A DNA stretch of 45,242 nucleotides from an uncultured Ruminococcus sp. (GTDB taxonomy: Bacteria > Bacillota > Clostridia > Oscillospirales > Acutalibacteraceae): assembly GCA_905234015.1 (NCBI GenBank), contig CAJOFK010000006.1:1-45242 (forward strand), given 5' to 3'. How positions within the stretch are numbered: the first letter of the stretch is position 1; each line of letters begins with the position of its first letter. Positions 9,012-16,876 of this stretch are shown here, in pieces. The notes under the pieces were generated by a model, which saw nothing but the letters and a program-made list of their open reading frames with translations, had not been told where the DNA came from and ran no database searches. Both the position numbers and the translations under genes were made by a program.

Positions 9012-9153
9012 TTTAGTGACTAGTGGTTAGTGGCTAGTGGTTAGTCTAAAGCAGAACCTATCCTCCTTATCCAAAACTTCACAGGACACTAAATGTACGG
9101 GGGATATCAATATTCAGAAAGGAACGTTCACGTCTGACGTGGACAAATAAAAA
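9012..9153 (+). repeat. Intergenic repeat, copy A (upstream of galE)
   Basis: Just after the cyclophilin stop there is a short quasi-tandem tract (TAGTGACTAGTGGTTAGTGG and so on, 9014-9045). From 9050 to 9153 the sequence aligns with 16731-16836 upstream of lepA. Shared blocks include GAACCT, TTATCC.AAACTTCA.AG, GGGGGATAT.AAT and TGACGTGGA..TATAAAA-like ends. It contains no ORF of note. The galE ribosome-binding site would have to come from its GTGGACA end, which is weak. Confidence 0.7.
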
Positions 9154-10164
9154 ATGAATGTTTTACTTACAGGCGGAGCGGGGTTTATCGGCTCTCATAC
9201 CTGCGTTGAGCTTATCAACGCGGGACATACCCCCGTTATCGCCGATAATTACGATAACAGCTGTCCCGAGGTTATTAACCGTATAAAGGAAATTACCGGA
9301 AAAACCGTACCTGTTTACGAGATTGACGTATGCGACAGAAATGCGGTTGATAAGATGTTTTCCGAGAATAAATTCGATGCGGTTATTCACTTTGCGGGGC
9401 TTAAAGCGGTAGGCGAGAGCTGCGAAATACCGCTTGAATATTACCGCAATAATCTTGACTCCACAATAGTGCTCTTAGAGGCTATGAAAAAGTACGGGGT
9501 AGATAATTTCGTTTTCAGCTCGTCGGCGACTGTTTACGGAGTACCGGAGAGGGTTCCGCTCGTTGAGGGTATGCCTACAGGCTGTACAAATCCCTACGGC
9601 TGGACTAAGCTTATGAATGAGCAGATTTTAACCGATACCGCCGCAGCGGATAAAAATCTTTCCGTTGTACTTCTGCGCTACTTCAACCCGATAGGAGCTC
9701 ACGAGAGCGGAAGAATAGGGGAGAACCCTAACGGTATCCCGAACAACCTTATGCCGTATATAACTCAGGTTGCCGTCGGAAAGCTTAAGGAGCTCGGAGT
9801 ATTCGGAAACGATTATCCTACTCACGACGGTACCGGCGTGAGGGATTATATTCACGTTGTTGATTTAGCTAAGGCTCACGTTAAGGCGCTCGATTTCGCC
9901 GCGGCTAATAAAGGCACGGAGATTTTTAATATCGGTACCGGAACCGGCTACAGCGTGCTCGATATCGTAAACGCGTTTATGAAGGTTAATAACCTTGAAA
10001 TTCCGTATTCGTTTAAGCCGCGCCGCAGCGGAGATATCGCAGAGTGCTACGCAAATCCCGAAAAAGCGGAAAAGCTCTTAGGTTGGAAGGCTGAGAAAAA
10101 CCTCGAGGATATGTGCCGCGACAGCTGGAATTGGCAGAGTAATAACCCAAATGGTTACAACTGA
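9154..10164 (+). CDS. galE: UDP-glucose 4-epimerase
   Basis: The 336-aa protein is a full-length extended short-chain dehydrogenase. It has the N-terminal NAD-binding GGAGFIGSH (residues 7-15), the catalytic Ser124 in SSSATVYG and the Tyr148-x-x-x-Lys152 pair in NPYGWTK. The substrate-region motifs RYFNPIGAH and GTGVRDYIHVVDLA are those of GalE. It interconverts UDP-glucose and UDP-galactose in the Leloir pathway and supplies galactose for surface polysaccharide. Length and motifs match the family throughout. Its ribosome-binding site is poor and lies inside a repeated intergenic sequence (9012-9153). No other galactose genes are adjacent. Confidence 0.96.
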   Translation: MNVLLTGGAGFIGSHTCVELINAGHTPVIADNYDNSCPEVINRIKEITGKTVPVYEIDVCDRNAVDKMFSENKFDAVIHFAGLKAVGESCEIPLEYYRNNLDSTIVLLEAMKKYGVDNFVFSSSATVYGVPERVPLVEGMPTGCTNPYGWTKLMNEQILTDTAAADKNLSVVLLRYFNPIGAHESGRIGENPNGIPNNLMPYITQVAVGKLKELGVFGNDYPTHDGTGVRDYIHVVDLAKAHVKALDFAAANKGTEIFNIGTGTGYSVLDIVNAFMKVNNLEIPYSFKPRRSGDIAECYANPEKAEKLLGWKAEKNLEDMCRDSWNWQSNNPNGYN

Positions 10165-10220
10165 TTATTTTTCTTTATTACAAAAATAAATAATTCTTTA
10201 AAGAAATTAAGGTTTCTTTT

Positions 10221-10240
10221 TACAATGTTGTTACATTGTA
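10221..10240 (+). promoter_or_regulatory. Inverted repeat between galE and the small membrane protein gene
   Basis: TACAATG and CATTGTA are separated by six bases, 20 bases upstream of a consensus promoter. It could be a weak galE terminator or an operator for the next promoter; the following bases (GAAAATTG) are not a T tract, which favours an operator. Confidence 0.45.
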
Positions 10241-10260
10241 GAAAATTGTTGTAAACGCGC

Positions 10261-10289
10261 TTGACTTTTTTCCTCCTGCGAATTATAAT
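10261..10289 (+). promoter_or_regulatory. Near-consensus sigma-A promoter of the 59-aa membrane protein
   Basis: -35 TTGACT (10261-10266), a 17-base spacer and -10 TATAAT (10284-10289). It is one of the best promoter matches in the window. Confidence 0.8.
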
Positions 10290-10337
10290 GAAATTCCCAT
10301 TTGGATGTTGTGTGTGAAAAACGGAGGAAAAAAGAAT

Positions 10338-10517
10338 ATGTTTCAAAAACATATTAAGGCAGTGAGCTTTGTGCTGGTCCTCTGCCTTATTGCGGCAATG
10401 TTTTTTATCGCTGCCCTGACGGGAAGCGGTATCGAGGGAGTAGGTCCCGTAATGCTGCTGCTTTTTGTAGCGATAGCGTGCGTACCTATCTACCTTGCCC
10501 ATGAAAAGCACGATTGA
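10338..10517 (+). CDS. Small hydrophobic membrane protein of unknown function
   Basis: The 59-aa protein starts MFQKHIKAVSFVLVLC and has two predicted membrane segments, at about residues 8-27 and 35-52, joined by a short Gly-rich loop (LTGSGIEGVGP). It ends in EKHD. The start is ATG 10338 with GGAGG at 10323-10327; the in-frame ATG at 10305 lies upstream of that site. The gene has its own near-consensus promoter, a clean start and an immediate terminator, so it is very likely real and independently expressed. I do not recognise the family. The inferred location is the cytoplasmic membrane. Confidence 0.75.
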   Translation: MFQKHIKAVSFVLVLCLIAAMFFIAALTGSGIEGVGPVMLLLFVAIACVPIYLAHEKHD

Positions 10518-10545
10518 AACGGTTGCCTTACGGCAACCGTTTTTG
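10517..10545 (+). terminator. Terminator of the small membrane protein gene
   Basis: The perfect 11-bp stem AAACGGTTGCC / GGCAACCGTTT with loop TTAC starts at the stop codon and ends in TTTG. Confidence 0.85.
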
Positions 10546-10568
10546 AATTAAATAAGCAATGAAAAATG

Positions 10569-10595
10569 AAAGGGATGACTCGTGTTCATCCCTTT
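10569..10595 (-). terminator. Terminator of the small secreted protein gene (minus strand)
   Basis: A perfect 10-bp stem AAAGGGATGA / TCATCCCTTT lies 11 bases after the minus-strand stop at 10606. On the minus strand it is followed by CATTTTTCATT. Confidence 0.8.
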
Positions 10596-10605
10596 TCGTA
10601 TTGTC

Positions 10606-11355
10606 TTATTTGATTTTAACTTTAACCGTCTTGGTTAAGGTTTTAGAGTTATATTTTTTATTACCCTCGGCGGCGATTTTTAACTTAATGCTGTAGGTGC
10701 CCTTTTTATAAGTCCCTTTTTTTAAGGTTATCGCGCCGTTATTTGAATTAACAGTTATCTTTTTATATATCTTAGCTGATGTACCGCTCTTTACCTTGGT
10801 TACTTTAACTTCTCCCTCAGCCTTACTTATTGTTAAAGGCTTGACTGTTTTCTTAGCCTTCTTAAGCGCAGAGGCTTTTACGGATTTTGTTGAGGTTTTG
10901 ACGGTAACAGGATTATCCGCTTTTATAACGGTAAACTTGAAGGAGCCGACGTAATCACTTTTATATTTGACTTTTACCTCGTAATTACCCGCAAGCGACA
11001 TTTCAAATTCATCAAGAAACAGAACGCTTCCTACATCTTCCTTAGAATATTCTGTAGGCGAGTATTGATGAAAATGAGGAACGCCGTCCCTGTAGTATTC
11101 AAGACATACATAATTTGTTGTGCTTGATGTAGGCAAGCCGTTAGCGCCGTAAGTATATTTAAATTTCTTAACCCTGATTTGTACATTTACGGTAGTACCT
11201 ACGGTGTACGTCGCTTCATTAAGCGGCGCTAAAACCGTAAACGCGTCGCAATCAAATTCCGAAGCCGCGCTTGCCGTAACCGGAGCAATAATAAGTACGC
11301 CTAAAAGCATAACTGCAGCTAAAATGATACTGATTGATTTTTTGAACTTGTTCAT
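10606..11355 (-). CDS. Small secreted protein with Lys-rich C-terminal repeat domain
   Basis: The 249-aa protein has a clear signal peptide (KKSISIILAAVMLLGVLIIAPVTASA). An Ig-like beta-sandwich segment at about residues 33-145 (VNVQIRVKKFKYTYG ... NYEVKVKYKSDYVGSFKFTV) is followed by a basic domain at about 160-249. That domain has the pattern SGTSxKxYKK...KKGTYxIxLK...GNKxYxSKT, essentially the same as the end of the large protein at 2812. It is a single gene bounded by its own terminator; the start ATG 11355 is preceded by AAGGGGGGCC. The function is unknown. Extracellular location is well supported, and the basic C-terminus may bind the cell wall (inference). Confidence 0.8.
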   Translation of the reverse strand: MNKFKKSISIILAAVMLLGVLIIAPVTASAASEFDCDAFTVLAPLNEATYTVGTTVNVQIRVKKFKYTYGANGLPTSSTTNYVCLEYYRDGVPHFHQYSPTEYSKEDVGSVLFLDEFEMSLAGNYEVKVKYKSDYVGSFKFTVIKADNPVTVKTSTKSVKASALKKAKKTVKPLTISKAEGEVKVTKVKSGTSAKIYKKITVNSNNGAITLKKGTYKKGTYSIKLKIAAEGNKKYNSKTLTKTVKVKIK

Positions 11356-11492
11356 AATATGGCCCCCCTTAAATTATAGGATTTGTGTAGGTTTATTTTA
11401 CCATATGCCTGACGGTTTTGGACTTGATTTCTTGCACAAAGTTTTACAGCAATATTTATGCATATTGCACAGGCGTTTGGTTTTATCTATAT

Positions 11493-11521
11493 TTTACAAA
11501 ACAAAAACAATGTGGTATAAT
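11493..11521 (+). promoter_or_regulatory. Promoter of walJ-rlmH
   Basis: -35 TTTACA (11493-11498), a 17-base spacer and -10 TATAAT (11516-11521), 31 bases before the TTG start at 11553. Confidence 0.75.
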
Positions 11522-11552
11522 AAGTCGATTCTAAAGTAACGGAGAGATTAGA

Positions 11553-12341
11553 TTGGCTAAGGTGGTTCCGCTTTTTTCCGGAAGTAAGGGAAACAGCTAT
11601 TATATCGGCTCATCGGGCGAGGGCGTTTTGATTGACGCCGGAAAAAGCTGTAAGCAGCTCGAGGGCGCGCTGAGCTTAAACGGAATAGATATAAGCTCAA
11701 TCGGAGCGGTCTTTATTACTCACGAGCATGTTGACCATTGCACGGGGCTGAGAGTTTTCGCTAAAAAGCATAATAAAAAGATTTACGCCTCCGAGGGAAC
11801 TATTGAGGCTATGGCGGAGAAGAATTATATCAGCCCCGAGAATACCTTTGAGGTAATCGAGAATACCGTTGATTTAGGCGGAATGCGCGTTGAGCGCTGC
11901 GATACGCCTCACGACGCCCGGGAAAGCTGTTGCTATAAGGTTTTTACCGCTGACGGCAGGTCTGCCGTTATAGCGACGGATATGGGCGTTATGACCGACG
12001 AGGTACGCGAGCTTTTATGCTCGAGTGATTTTTCAGTTGTTGAGTCAAACCACGACATAAGAATGTTGAAGCTCGGCGACTATCCGCCGATTGTTAAGGC
12101 GAGGATTCTTTCAAACCGCGGACACCTTTGCAACGAGGCGTGTGCCGAAGAGCTTGCAGAATTAATAAGGTCGGGCAATATAAGAATAATGCTCGGGCAT
12201 ATTTCCGAGAAGAATAATACTCCGCTTCTCGCGCTTAATACGAGCCTTAACGCGCTTGAAAGGTACGGAATGAAGCGCGGACTTGACTTTACGCTGGACG
12301 TAGTTCCGCCCGAAACCGACGGAACTTCGGTTGTTTTTTAG
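11553..12341 (+). CDS. walJ: MBL-fold metallo-hydrolase, WalJ/YycJ family
   Basis: The 262-aa protein has the beta-lactamase-fold metal motif THEHVDHCTG, a later CDTPHDARESCCYKV histidine, IATDMG and LGHISEKNNTP. The N-terminus VVPLFSGSKGNSYYIG is typical of YycJ/WalJ. This family are predicted phosphodiesterases or nucleases linked to the WalKR cell-wall regulon and DNA repair. It starts at TTG 11553 with GGAGAG 6 bases upstream. It is followed after 8 bases by rlmH, the same order seen near the walRK locus in other Firmicutes, although walR and walK are absent here. Confidence 0.92.
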   Translation: MAKVVPLFSGSKGNSYYIGSSGEGVLIDAGKSCKQLEGALSLNGIDISSIGAVFITHEHVDHCTGLRVFAKKHNKKIYASEGTIEAMAEKNYISPENTFEVIENTVDLGGMRVERCDTPHDARESCCYKVFTADGRSAVIATDMGVMTDEVRELLCSSDFSVVESNHDIRMLKLGDYPPIVKARILSNRGHLCNEACAEELAELIRSGNIRIMLGHISEKNNTPLLALNTSLNALERYGMKRGLDFTLDVVPPETDGTSVVF

Positions 12342-12349
12342 AGGATAAA

Positions 12350-12832
12350 ATGCTTACCGTAAATATAATTTGTATCGGAAAAATTAAAGAAAAATACTGG
12401 ACGGACGCGGTTTCGGAGTATAAAAAACGCCTGTCCGCGTTTTGCAGGTTCAATATTGTTGAGCTTGAAGAAGAAAAGACCTATAATAACCCGAACGATT
12501 CTCAGATAAGCGCGATTTTAAACGCCGAGGGTAAACGGATATTGAACGCGGTCTCAAAAACCTCGACAGTCGTCGCGATGTGTATCGAGGGTAAAATGCT
12601 CAGCTCCGAGGAACTTGCGGATAAGATGTCGGATATTGCGCTTTCGGGCAGCAGTACGGTTGATTTTATTATCGGCGGAAGCTGGGGACTCAGCGATGAG
12701 GTTAAAAGAAGAAGCAATATAAAGCTCTCGATGAGTAAAATGACCTTTCCGCATCAGATGGCGCGCGTAGTCCTCAGCGAGCAGATTTACCGCGCGTTCG
12801 AGATTATGAATAACGGGAAATACCATAAATAA
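12350..12832 (+). CDS. rlmH: 23S rRNA (pseudouridine-1915-N3)-methyltransferase RlmH
   Basis: The 160-aa protein matches RlmH in length and in the SPOUT-fold signatures. These are NIICIGKIKEKYW at the start, the knot/SAM motif FIIGGSWGLSDEV and the C-terminal MTFPHQMARVVLSEQIYRAFEI. It methylates pseudouridine 1915 in helix 69 of 23S rRNA in assembled 70S ribosomes. It is cotranscribed with walJ and has its own GAGG site at 12342-12345. Confidence 0.97.
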   Translation: MLTVNIICIGKIKEKYWTDAVSEYKKRLSAFCRFNIVELEEEKTYNNPNDSQISAILNAEGKRILNAVSKTSTVVAMCIEGKMLSSEELADKMSDIALSGSSTVDFIIGGSWGLSDEVKRRSNIKLSMSKMTFPHQMARVVLSEQIYRAFEIMNNGKYHK

Positions 12833-13066
12833 GTGGTAAGGGGTAAGTGATAAGTTGTAAGTGTGTAGGTCGGGCAGAAAGAGCGGTGTAAGCTAATACC
12901 GCGGTGCCCGAATGTATTAATATGCAAGCTCCGCTTGCGAGGTTTTATAACGGTTAAGAATATATATTATTAAAATCCGCCGTTGATGACGTTTTCCGAT
13001 ATTATAAACGTATCCAAAGGCGGAATTGGCTCCCGCGGCTCGCGGGTGACGTGGAGAATTAAAAAT
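12833..13066 (+). promoter_or_regulatory. Structured, repeat-bearing leader of rqcH
   Basis: This 234-base gap starts with a quasi-tandem tract (GTGGTAAGGGGTAAGTGATA and so on). It then holds four hairpins. The first is TCGGGCA/TGCCCGA (12870-12911), enclosing GCGGT/ACCGC. The second is GCAAGC/GCTTGC (12924-12938), followed by GAGGTTTTATA. The third is CCGCC/GGCGG (12977-13023), enclosing ACGTTT/AAACGT. The fourth is CCCGCG/CGCGGG (13032-13046). The gap ends in GTGACGTGGAG, which supplies the ribosome-binding site. The second hairpin may terminate rlmH. No known riboswitch class is recognised. Confidence 0.5.
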
Positions 13067-14809
13067 ATGGCGTTTGACGGAATGATGCTGCATCATGTAG
13101 TAAATGAGCTGAAGGTCGGGGCGCTCAACTCGAGAGTATCTCAGATTTATCAGCCCAACCGTGATGAAATCATAATAAACCTCCGCTCAATGAGCGGAAA
13201 TAAAAAGCTCCTGCTTTCCGCAAGGGCTAATTCTCCGCGCGTCCATTTTACCGCTTATAATGTTGAAAATCCTTCTTCTCCGCCGATGCTCTGTATGCTT
13301 ATGAGAAAACGTCTCGGCGGCGGAAAGCTCGTCGATATTCGCCAGCACGGGCTCGACAGGATTGTATCCTTTGATTTTGAATGTACCAACGAGCTCGGCG
13401 ATAAGGTTATGATAACCGTTGTTGTCGAGATAATGGGCAAGTACAGCAACGTAATAATCGTTGACGGCGGGGGAGTTATTATCGACGCGTTAAAAAGGGT
13501 TGATATGACGATGTCGTCGAAAAGGCTTGTGCTCCCGAATATTAAGTACGAGTACCCCGATTCTCAGGATAAGGCTAATATTCTGCTTGCGCCTGTAGAT
13601 GAGGTTGTAGAAAAAATAATAAATACTCCCGGTGAAAAACCGCTTAATAAAGCGGTTCTCGGGGCGGTTGAGGGTATTTCGCCGATAATCTGCCGCGAGC
13701 TTGAGTATAGAACCTCAGGCGGCTCACTCAGCAATAAAACGCTCGGAGAGGCTGATAAACTAAGCCTTAAATCGGAGCTGGAAGCGCTTTCCGATACCGT
13801 GCTGACCTGCTCGGGAGAGGCTTATATGCTCTACCATAAGGGCGATAATAAGCCGTTTGATATTTCTTTTACGGAAATAAACCAGTACGGCTCATTAGGC
13901 GAGAGTAAGAAGTGCGATAGCTTCTGCGAGCTGCTCGACAGCTTCTACTACGAGCGCGACAGTATCGACAGAATGAGGGTTAAATCCGCTGATTTGGCTA
14001 AGATTATCAACAACCTTATTCACCGGACCGCGAATAAGATAAATAATCAGAGGCAGGAGCTCGAGAACTGCGCCGACAGGGAAGAGCTAAGAATGAAGGG
14101 CGATTTGCTTCAGGCTAATCTTTTCCGCATTGAAAGAGGCAGCGAGAGCATTACGGTAGAAAATTTTTACGATGAAAACCGCCCTGTTGAAATAAGGCTG
14201 AATCCCGCAATTTCTCCGGCGCAGAACGCTCAGAAGTATTATAAGGATTATAACAAAGCAAAAACCGCCGAGCAGGTATTGACCGTGCAGATTAAAAAGG
14301 GCGAGGAGGAGCTTTTATACCTCGAAACCCTGAAGGATGAGCTTGCGAGAGCTTCAAGCGAAAAGGAGCTTTCTCAGATAAGGCTCGAGTGCGCCGAGCA
14401 GGGATACTTAAAGCGCTCAAAGTCGGGCGGTAAAAAGCCCGCGCCGCTTCCCGTGCTTGAGTATATTACCTCCGACGGCTTTAAGGTACTTGTCGGCAGA
14501 AATAATAAGCAGAACGATACCCTTACCCTTAAAACTGCTCATAAACGGGATTATTGGTTTCATACTAAGGATATCCCCGGTTCTCATACGGTGGTTATCA
14601 CCGAGGGACGAGAGATTACCGAGACCGCTATAATCGAGGCGGCGCGCATTGCCGCGTATCACAGCAAGGCTAAGGAAAGCTCAAATGTGCCCGTAGATTA
14701 TACGCTTATTAAGAACGTCAGCAAGCCTAACGGCGCAAAGCCCGGTATGGTGATTTTCGTGAATAACCGCACCGTTTATGTTGATCCCGCGCTGCCTGAT
14801 AACGGATGA
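13067..14809 (+). CDS. rqcH: NFACT protein RqcH (Rqc2/NEMF homologue), ribosome quality control
   Basis: The 580-aa protein has the full NFACT layout. The NFACT-N domain (MAFDGMMLHHVVNEL ... RVSQIYQPNRDEIIINLR) is at 1-200, and helix-hairpin-helix and long coiled-coil regions lie at about 280-440. The NFACT-R RNA-binding domain, with DYWFHTKDIPGSHTVV and AAYHSKAKESSNVPVDYT, runs from about 450 to the end. In Bacillus, RqcH binds stalled 50S subunits with peptidyl-tRNA and adds C-terminal poly-alanine tails; older annotations call it fibronectin-binding protein. The start at ATG 13067 gives the canonical N-terminus; the frame upstream to 12983 is leader sequence. Confidence 0.94.
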   Translation: MAFDGMMLHHVVNELKVGALNSRVSQIYQPNRDEIIINLRSMSGNKKLLLSARANSPRVHFTAYNVENPSSPPMLCMLMRKRLGGGKLVDIRQHGLDRIVSFDFECTNELGDKVMITVVVEIMGKYSNVIIVDGGGVIIDALKRVDMTMSSKRLVLPNIKYEYPDSQDKANILLAPVDEVVEKIINTPGEKPLNKAVLGAVEGISPIICRELEYRTSGGSLSNKTLGEADKLSLKSELEALSDTVLTCSGEAYMLYHKGDNKPFDISFTEINQYGSLGESKKCDSFCELLDSFYYERDSIDRMRVKSADLAKIINNLIHRTANKINNQRQELENCADREELRMKGDLLQANLFRIERGSESITVENFYDENRPVEIRLNPAISPAQNAQKYYKDYNKAKTAEQVLTVQIKKGEEELLYLETLKDELARASSEKELSQIRLECAEQGYLKRSKSGGKKPAPLPVLEYITSDGFKVLVGRNNKQNDTLTLKTAHKRDYWFHTKDIPGSHTVVITEGREITETAIIEAARIAAYHSKAKESSNVPVDYTLIKNVSKPNGAKPGMVIFVNNRTVYVDPALPDNG

Positions 14810-14824
14810 CATCAATAAAAAAAT

Positions 14825-14876
14825 AAGGTGATATTTTTTCTTTAATTCTTTATTAGAATAAATATCGCCTTTTTTT
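14825..14876 (+). terminator. Terminator of rqcH
   Basis: AAGGTGATATTT pairs with AAATATCGCCTT (one G-T) across an AT-rich loop, followed by seven T. Confidence 0.8.
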
Positions 14877-14930
14877 ATATTATTATGAAAATGGTGGAAT
14901 TTGATATTTTTACCTTTTAAAAAACATTTG

Positions 14931-14985
14931 AACATTGCCGGTATAGTTTTATTTCAATGTTACCGGCGGTCGGGGTATCCGACAG
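14931..14985 (+). promoter_or_regulatory. Possible regulatory leader of the Na/Pi cotransporter gene
   Basis: AACATT (14931-14936) can pair with AATGTT (14956-14961), while GCCGGTA (14937-14943) can pair with TACCGGC (14961-14967). The two pairings interleave, so they would form either a pseudoknot or alternative folds. A third hairpin, GTCGG/CCGAC (14969-14983), abuts the AGGAGG ribosome-binding site. No known riboswitch consensus is recognised. Confidence 0.4.
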
Positions 14986-14994
14986 GAGGATGTT

Positions 14995-16638
14995 ATGTCA
15001 GTTTATGATATAATAGGTGTTTTAGGAGGTTTGGGACTTTTCCTTTACGGAATGAAGTTTATGGGTGAAGGTCTTGAACTTGCGGCAGGCGCAAAGCTTC
15101 GCGTACTGCTAGAAAAGATTACCAGCAAGCGGTTTATCGCTATGCTAGTCGGCGTAATGGTTACGGCGGTTATTCAAAGCTCCGCCGCTACGGACGCTAT
15201 GGTAATCGGTTTTGTAAACGCGGGACTGATGGATTTAGGACAGTCTACGGGTATTCTGTTCGGTTCTAAAATCGGTACTACGGCAACTTCGCTGCTGCTC
15301 TCGATTAATATCAAGGATATTGTTCCGATATTTACCTTTGTCGGTGTGGCGGTTATTGTATTTGTTAAGAAAAACAACTACAGATACTACGCGCAGATTG
15401 CCGCGGGCTTCGGTATACTTTTTATGGGTATGTCCTTTATGAGCGACAGCTTCAAAAACAGCCATGACCTTTTAAGAGGTATATTCAGTTCTATTTCATC
15501 TCCGATGCTCGGGTTTGTGCTTGGCTTGCTTATTACGGCGATTATGCAGAGCTCCTCGGCTACGGTCGGTATTCTTATGGCGCTCGGAATGAGCGGCGCG
15601 ATTTCGCTTGAACACTGTATTTATATTATTTACGGAATGAATGTCGGCGCTTGTATGCCCGTATTCCTCAGCGCGGCGGGAGCTAACCGCCAGGCTAAAC
15701 AGGCGGCGCTGTTTAACTTTATTATGTGTCTTATAGGCGCGGTGATATTGATGGGATTTACGGTGTTGATAAATCCGACGACGTTCTCGCAGATATTTGC
15801 GCATATTCCGGGCTTAAGGCACAACGTTCCCGGTCAGATTTCCGCGGTTCATATCGTGTTTAATATTATACGAACGCTGATGATGATGCCGTTTACGGGG
15901 CTGCTTATCAAGCTGACTAAGCTTATTCTTCCCGATAAGGCTGAAGACGAGGACGAAATTACCGTATACCTCGATTCCCGTATTCTTACTACTCCGCCTG
16001 TAGCTGTTCAGCAGACCGAAAAGGAATGCGCGCGTCTTGCTCAGCTTGCTCGCGACAGCTTCGAATGGTCGCTTGACGCGGTTCTTAACAAGAACGCTAA
16101 GGCTATTCAGAAGGTTGAGGAGAATGAGAAGGTTGTTGATAAGCTGACTAACAGCATCACTAAATATATCGTTAAGATTAACGGTCTCGATATTATGGAT
16201 TACGACCGAAAGGTTATGGGTGCGATGTATAACGCTATTCAGGACCTTGAGCGTATCGGCGACAGAAGCGAAAACATCTGTAATTCAGCCGCCGAGATTA
16301 TCAGCGGCGAGGTTGTATTCAGCGACGAGGCTAAAAAAGAGCTTAAAACAATGTTCGAGGTCGTTCAGCAGATTTTAGAGGACAGCTTCTATATGTTCGC
16401 TAATCAGAGTAAGGATCCGAACTTAACCGAAGCCGTTATGAAGGCTGAGGATCAGATTGACGAGTACTGCGAGCTGTTCAGGCAGAATCATATCCGCCGC
16501 CTTGCTTCGGGCGAGTGCAGCGCGGAAGCAGGTATCATCTTTATTGAGCTGCTCACGAACCTCGAAAGAGTCGGCGACCATGCCGTTACGGTTGCGTTCT
16601 GTATTCCGTATAAGCACCCGCAGGCTATTCAGAATTAA
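14995..16638 (+). CDS. Na/Pi cotransporter (NptA-like) with C-terminal PhoU domain
   Basis: The 547-aa membrane protein has two inverted Na/Pi-cotransporter repeats. Each has a QSS signature: VIQSSAATDAM at residues 60-69 and MQSSSATVG at 184-192. About eight to nine hydrophobic helices run to residue 315. A cytoplasmic helical bundle from about 345 to 540 with repeated ER.GDRSENI and ERVGDHAVTV motifs is a PhoU-like metal/regulatory domain. It probably imports phosphate with sodium, with the PhoU part tuning flux. The start ATG 14995 has an ideal AGGAGG. It is a single gene with its own terminator and a structured leader. Confidence 0.93.
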   Translation: MSVYDIIGVLGGLGLFLYGMKFMGEGLELAAGAKLRVLLEKITSKRFIAMLVGVMVTAVIQSSAATDAMVIGFVNAGLMDLGQSTGILFGSKIGTTATSLLLSINIKDIVPIFTFVGVAVIVFVKKNNYRYYAQIAAGFGILFMGMSFMSDSFKNSHDLLRGIFSSISSPMLGFVLGLLITAIMQSSSATVGILMALGMSGAISLEHCIYIIYGMNVGACMPVFLSAAGANRQAKQAALFNFIMCLIGAVILMGFTVLINPTTFSQIFAHIPGLRHNVPGQISAVHIVFNIIRTLMMMPFTGLLIKLTKLILPDKAEDEDEITVYLDSRILTTPPVAVQQTEKECARLAQLARDSFEWSLDAVLNKNAKAIQKVEENEKVVDKLTNSITKYIVKINGLDIMDYDRKVMGAMYNAIQDLERIGDRSENICNSAAEIISGEVVFSDEAKKELKTMFEVVQQILEDSFYMFANQSKDPNLTEAVMKAEDQIDEYCELFRQNHIRRLASGECSAEAGIIFIELLTNLERVGDHAVTVAFCIPYKHPQAIQN

Positions 16639-16657
16639 GAATTAAAAAGTAAGTATT

Positions 16658-16692
16658 TCGGTCGGGAAATTTTCCCGGCCGATTATCTTTAT
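16658..16692 (+). terminator. Terminator of the Na/Pi cotransporter gene
   Basis: A long, nearly perfect palindrome, TCGGTCGGGAAA / TTTCCCGGCCGA (one T-G pair), is followed by TTATCTTTATT. Confidence 0.8.
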
Positions 16693-16836
16693 TGCGTAAT
16701 GCGCAATTCGTAATGCGTAATTAAATCTGTAGAGATGAACCTGCCCTCTTTATCCGAAACTTCATAGAACCTAAAAAGTAAGGGGGATATAAATTAATAA
16801 ACAGGAGCTGAAATGTTTGACGTGGAGATATAAAAT
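16693..16836 (+). repeat. Intergenic repeat, copy B (upstream of lepA)
   Basis: A quasi-tandem tract built on CGTAATGCG (16693-16722) precedes a roughly 105-base stretch at 16731-16836 that aligns with 9050-9153 upstream of galE. The distal end contains the -35 box of the lepA promoter. Confidence 0.7.
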
Positions 16837-16846
16837 ATGATATAAT
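16817..16846 (+). promoter_or_regulatory. Promoter of lepA
   Basis: -35 TTGACG (16817-16822), an 18-base spacer and -10 TATAAT (16841-16846), 30 bases before the TTG start. The -35 box is inside repeat copy B. Confidence 0.7.
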
Positions 16847-16876
16847 AAACTGATAAATTATGTATAGGTGATTAAG

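Noticed and set aside
10155-10511. 118-aa minus-strand frame over the small membrane protein
   Set aside because: The plus strand has a promoter, ribosome-binding site, membrane-protein pattern and terminator; the minus-strand frame has none.
12983-13066. 28-residue N-terminal extension of RqcH
   Set aside because: It is encoded by hairpin-forming leader sequence, lacks a ribosome-binding site and does not match the family's N-terminus, which starts at MAFDG.
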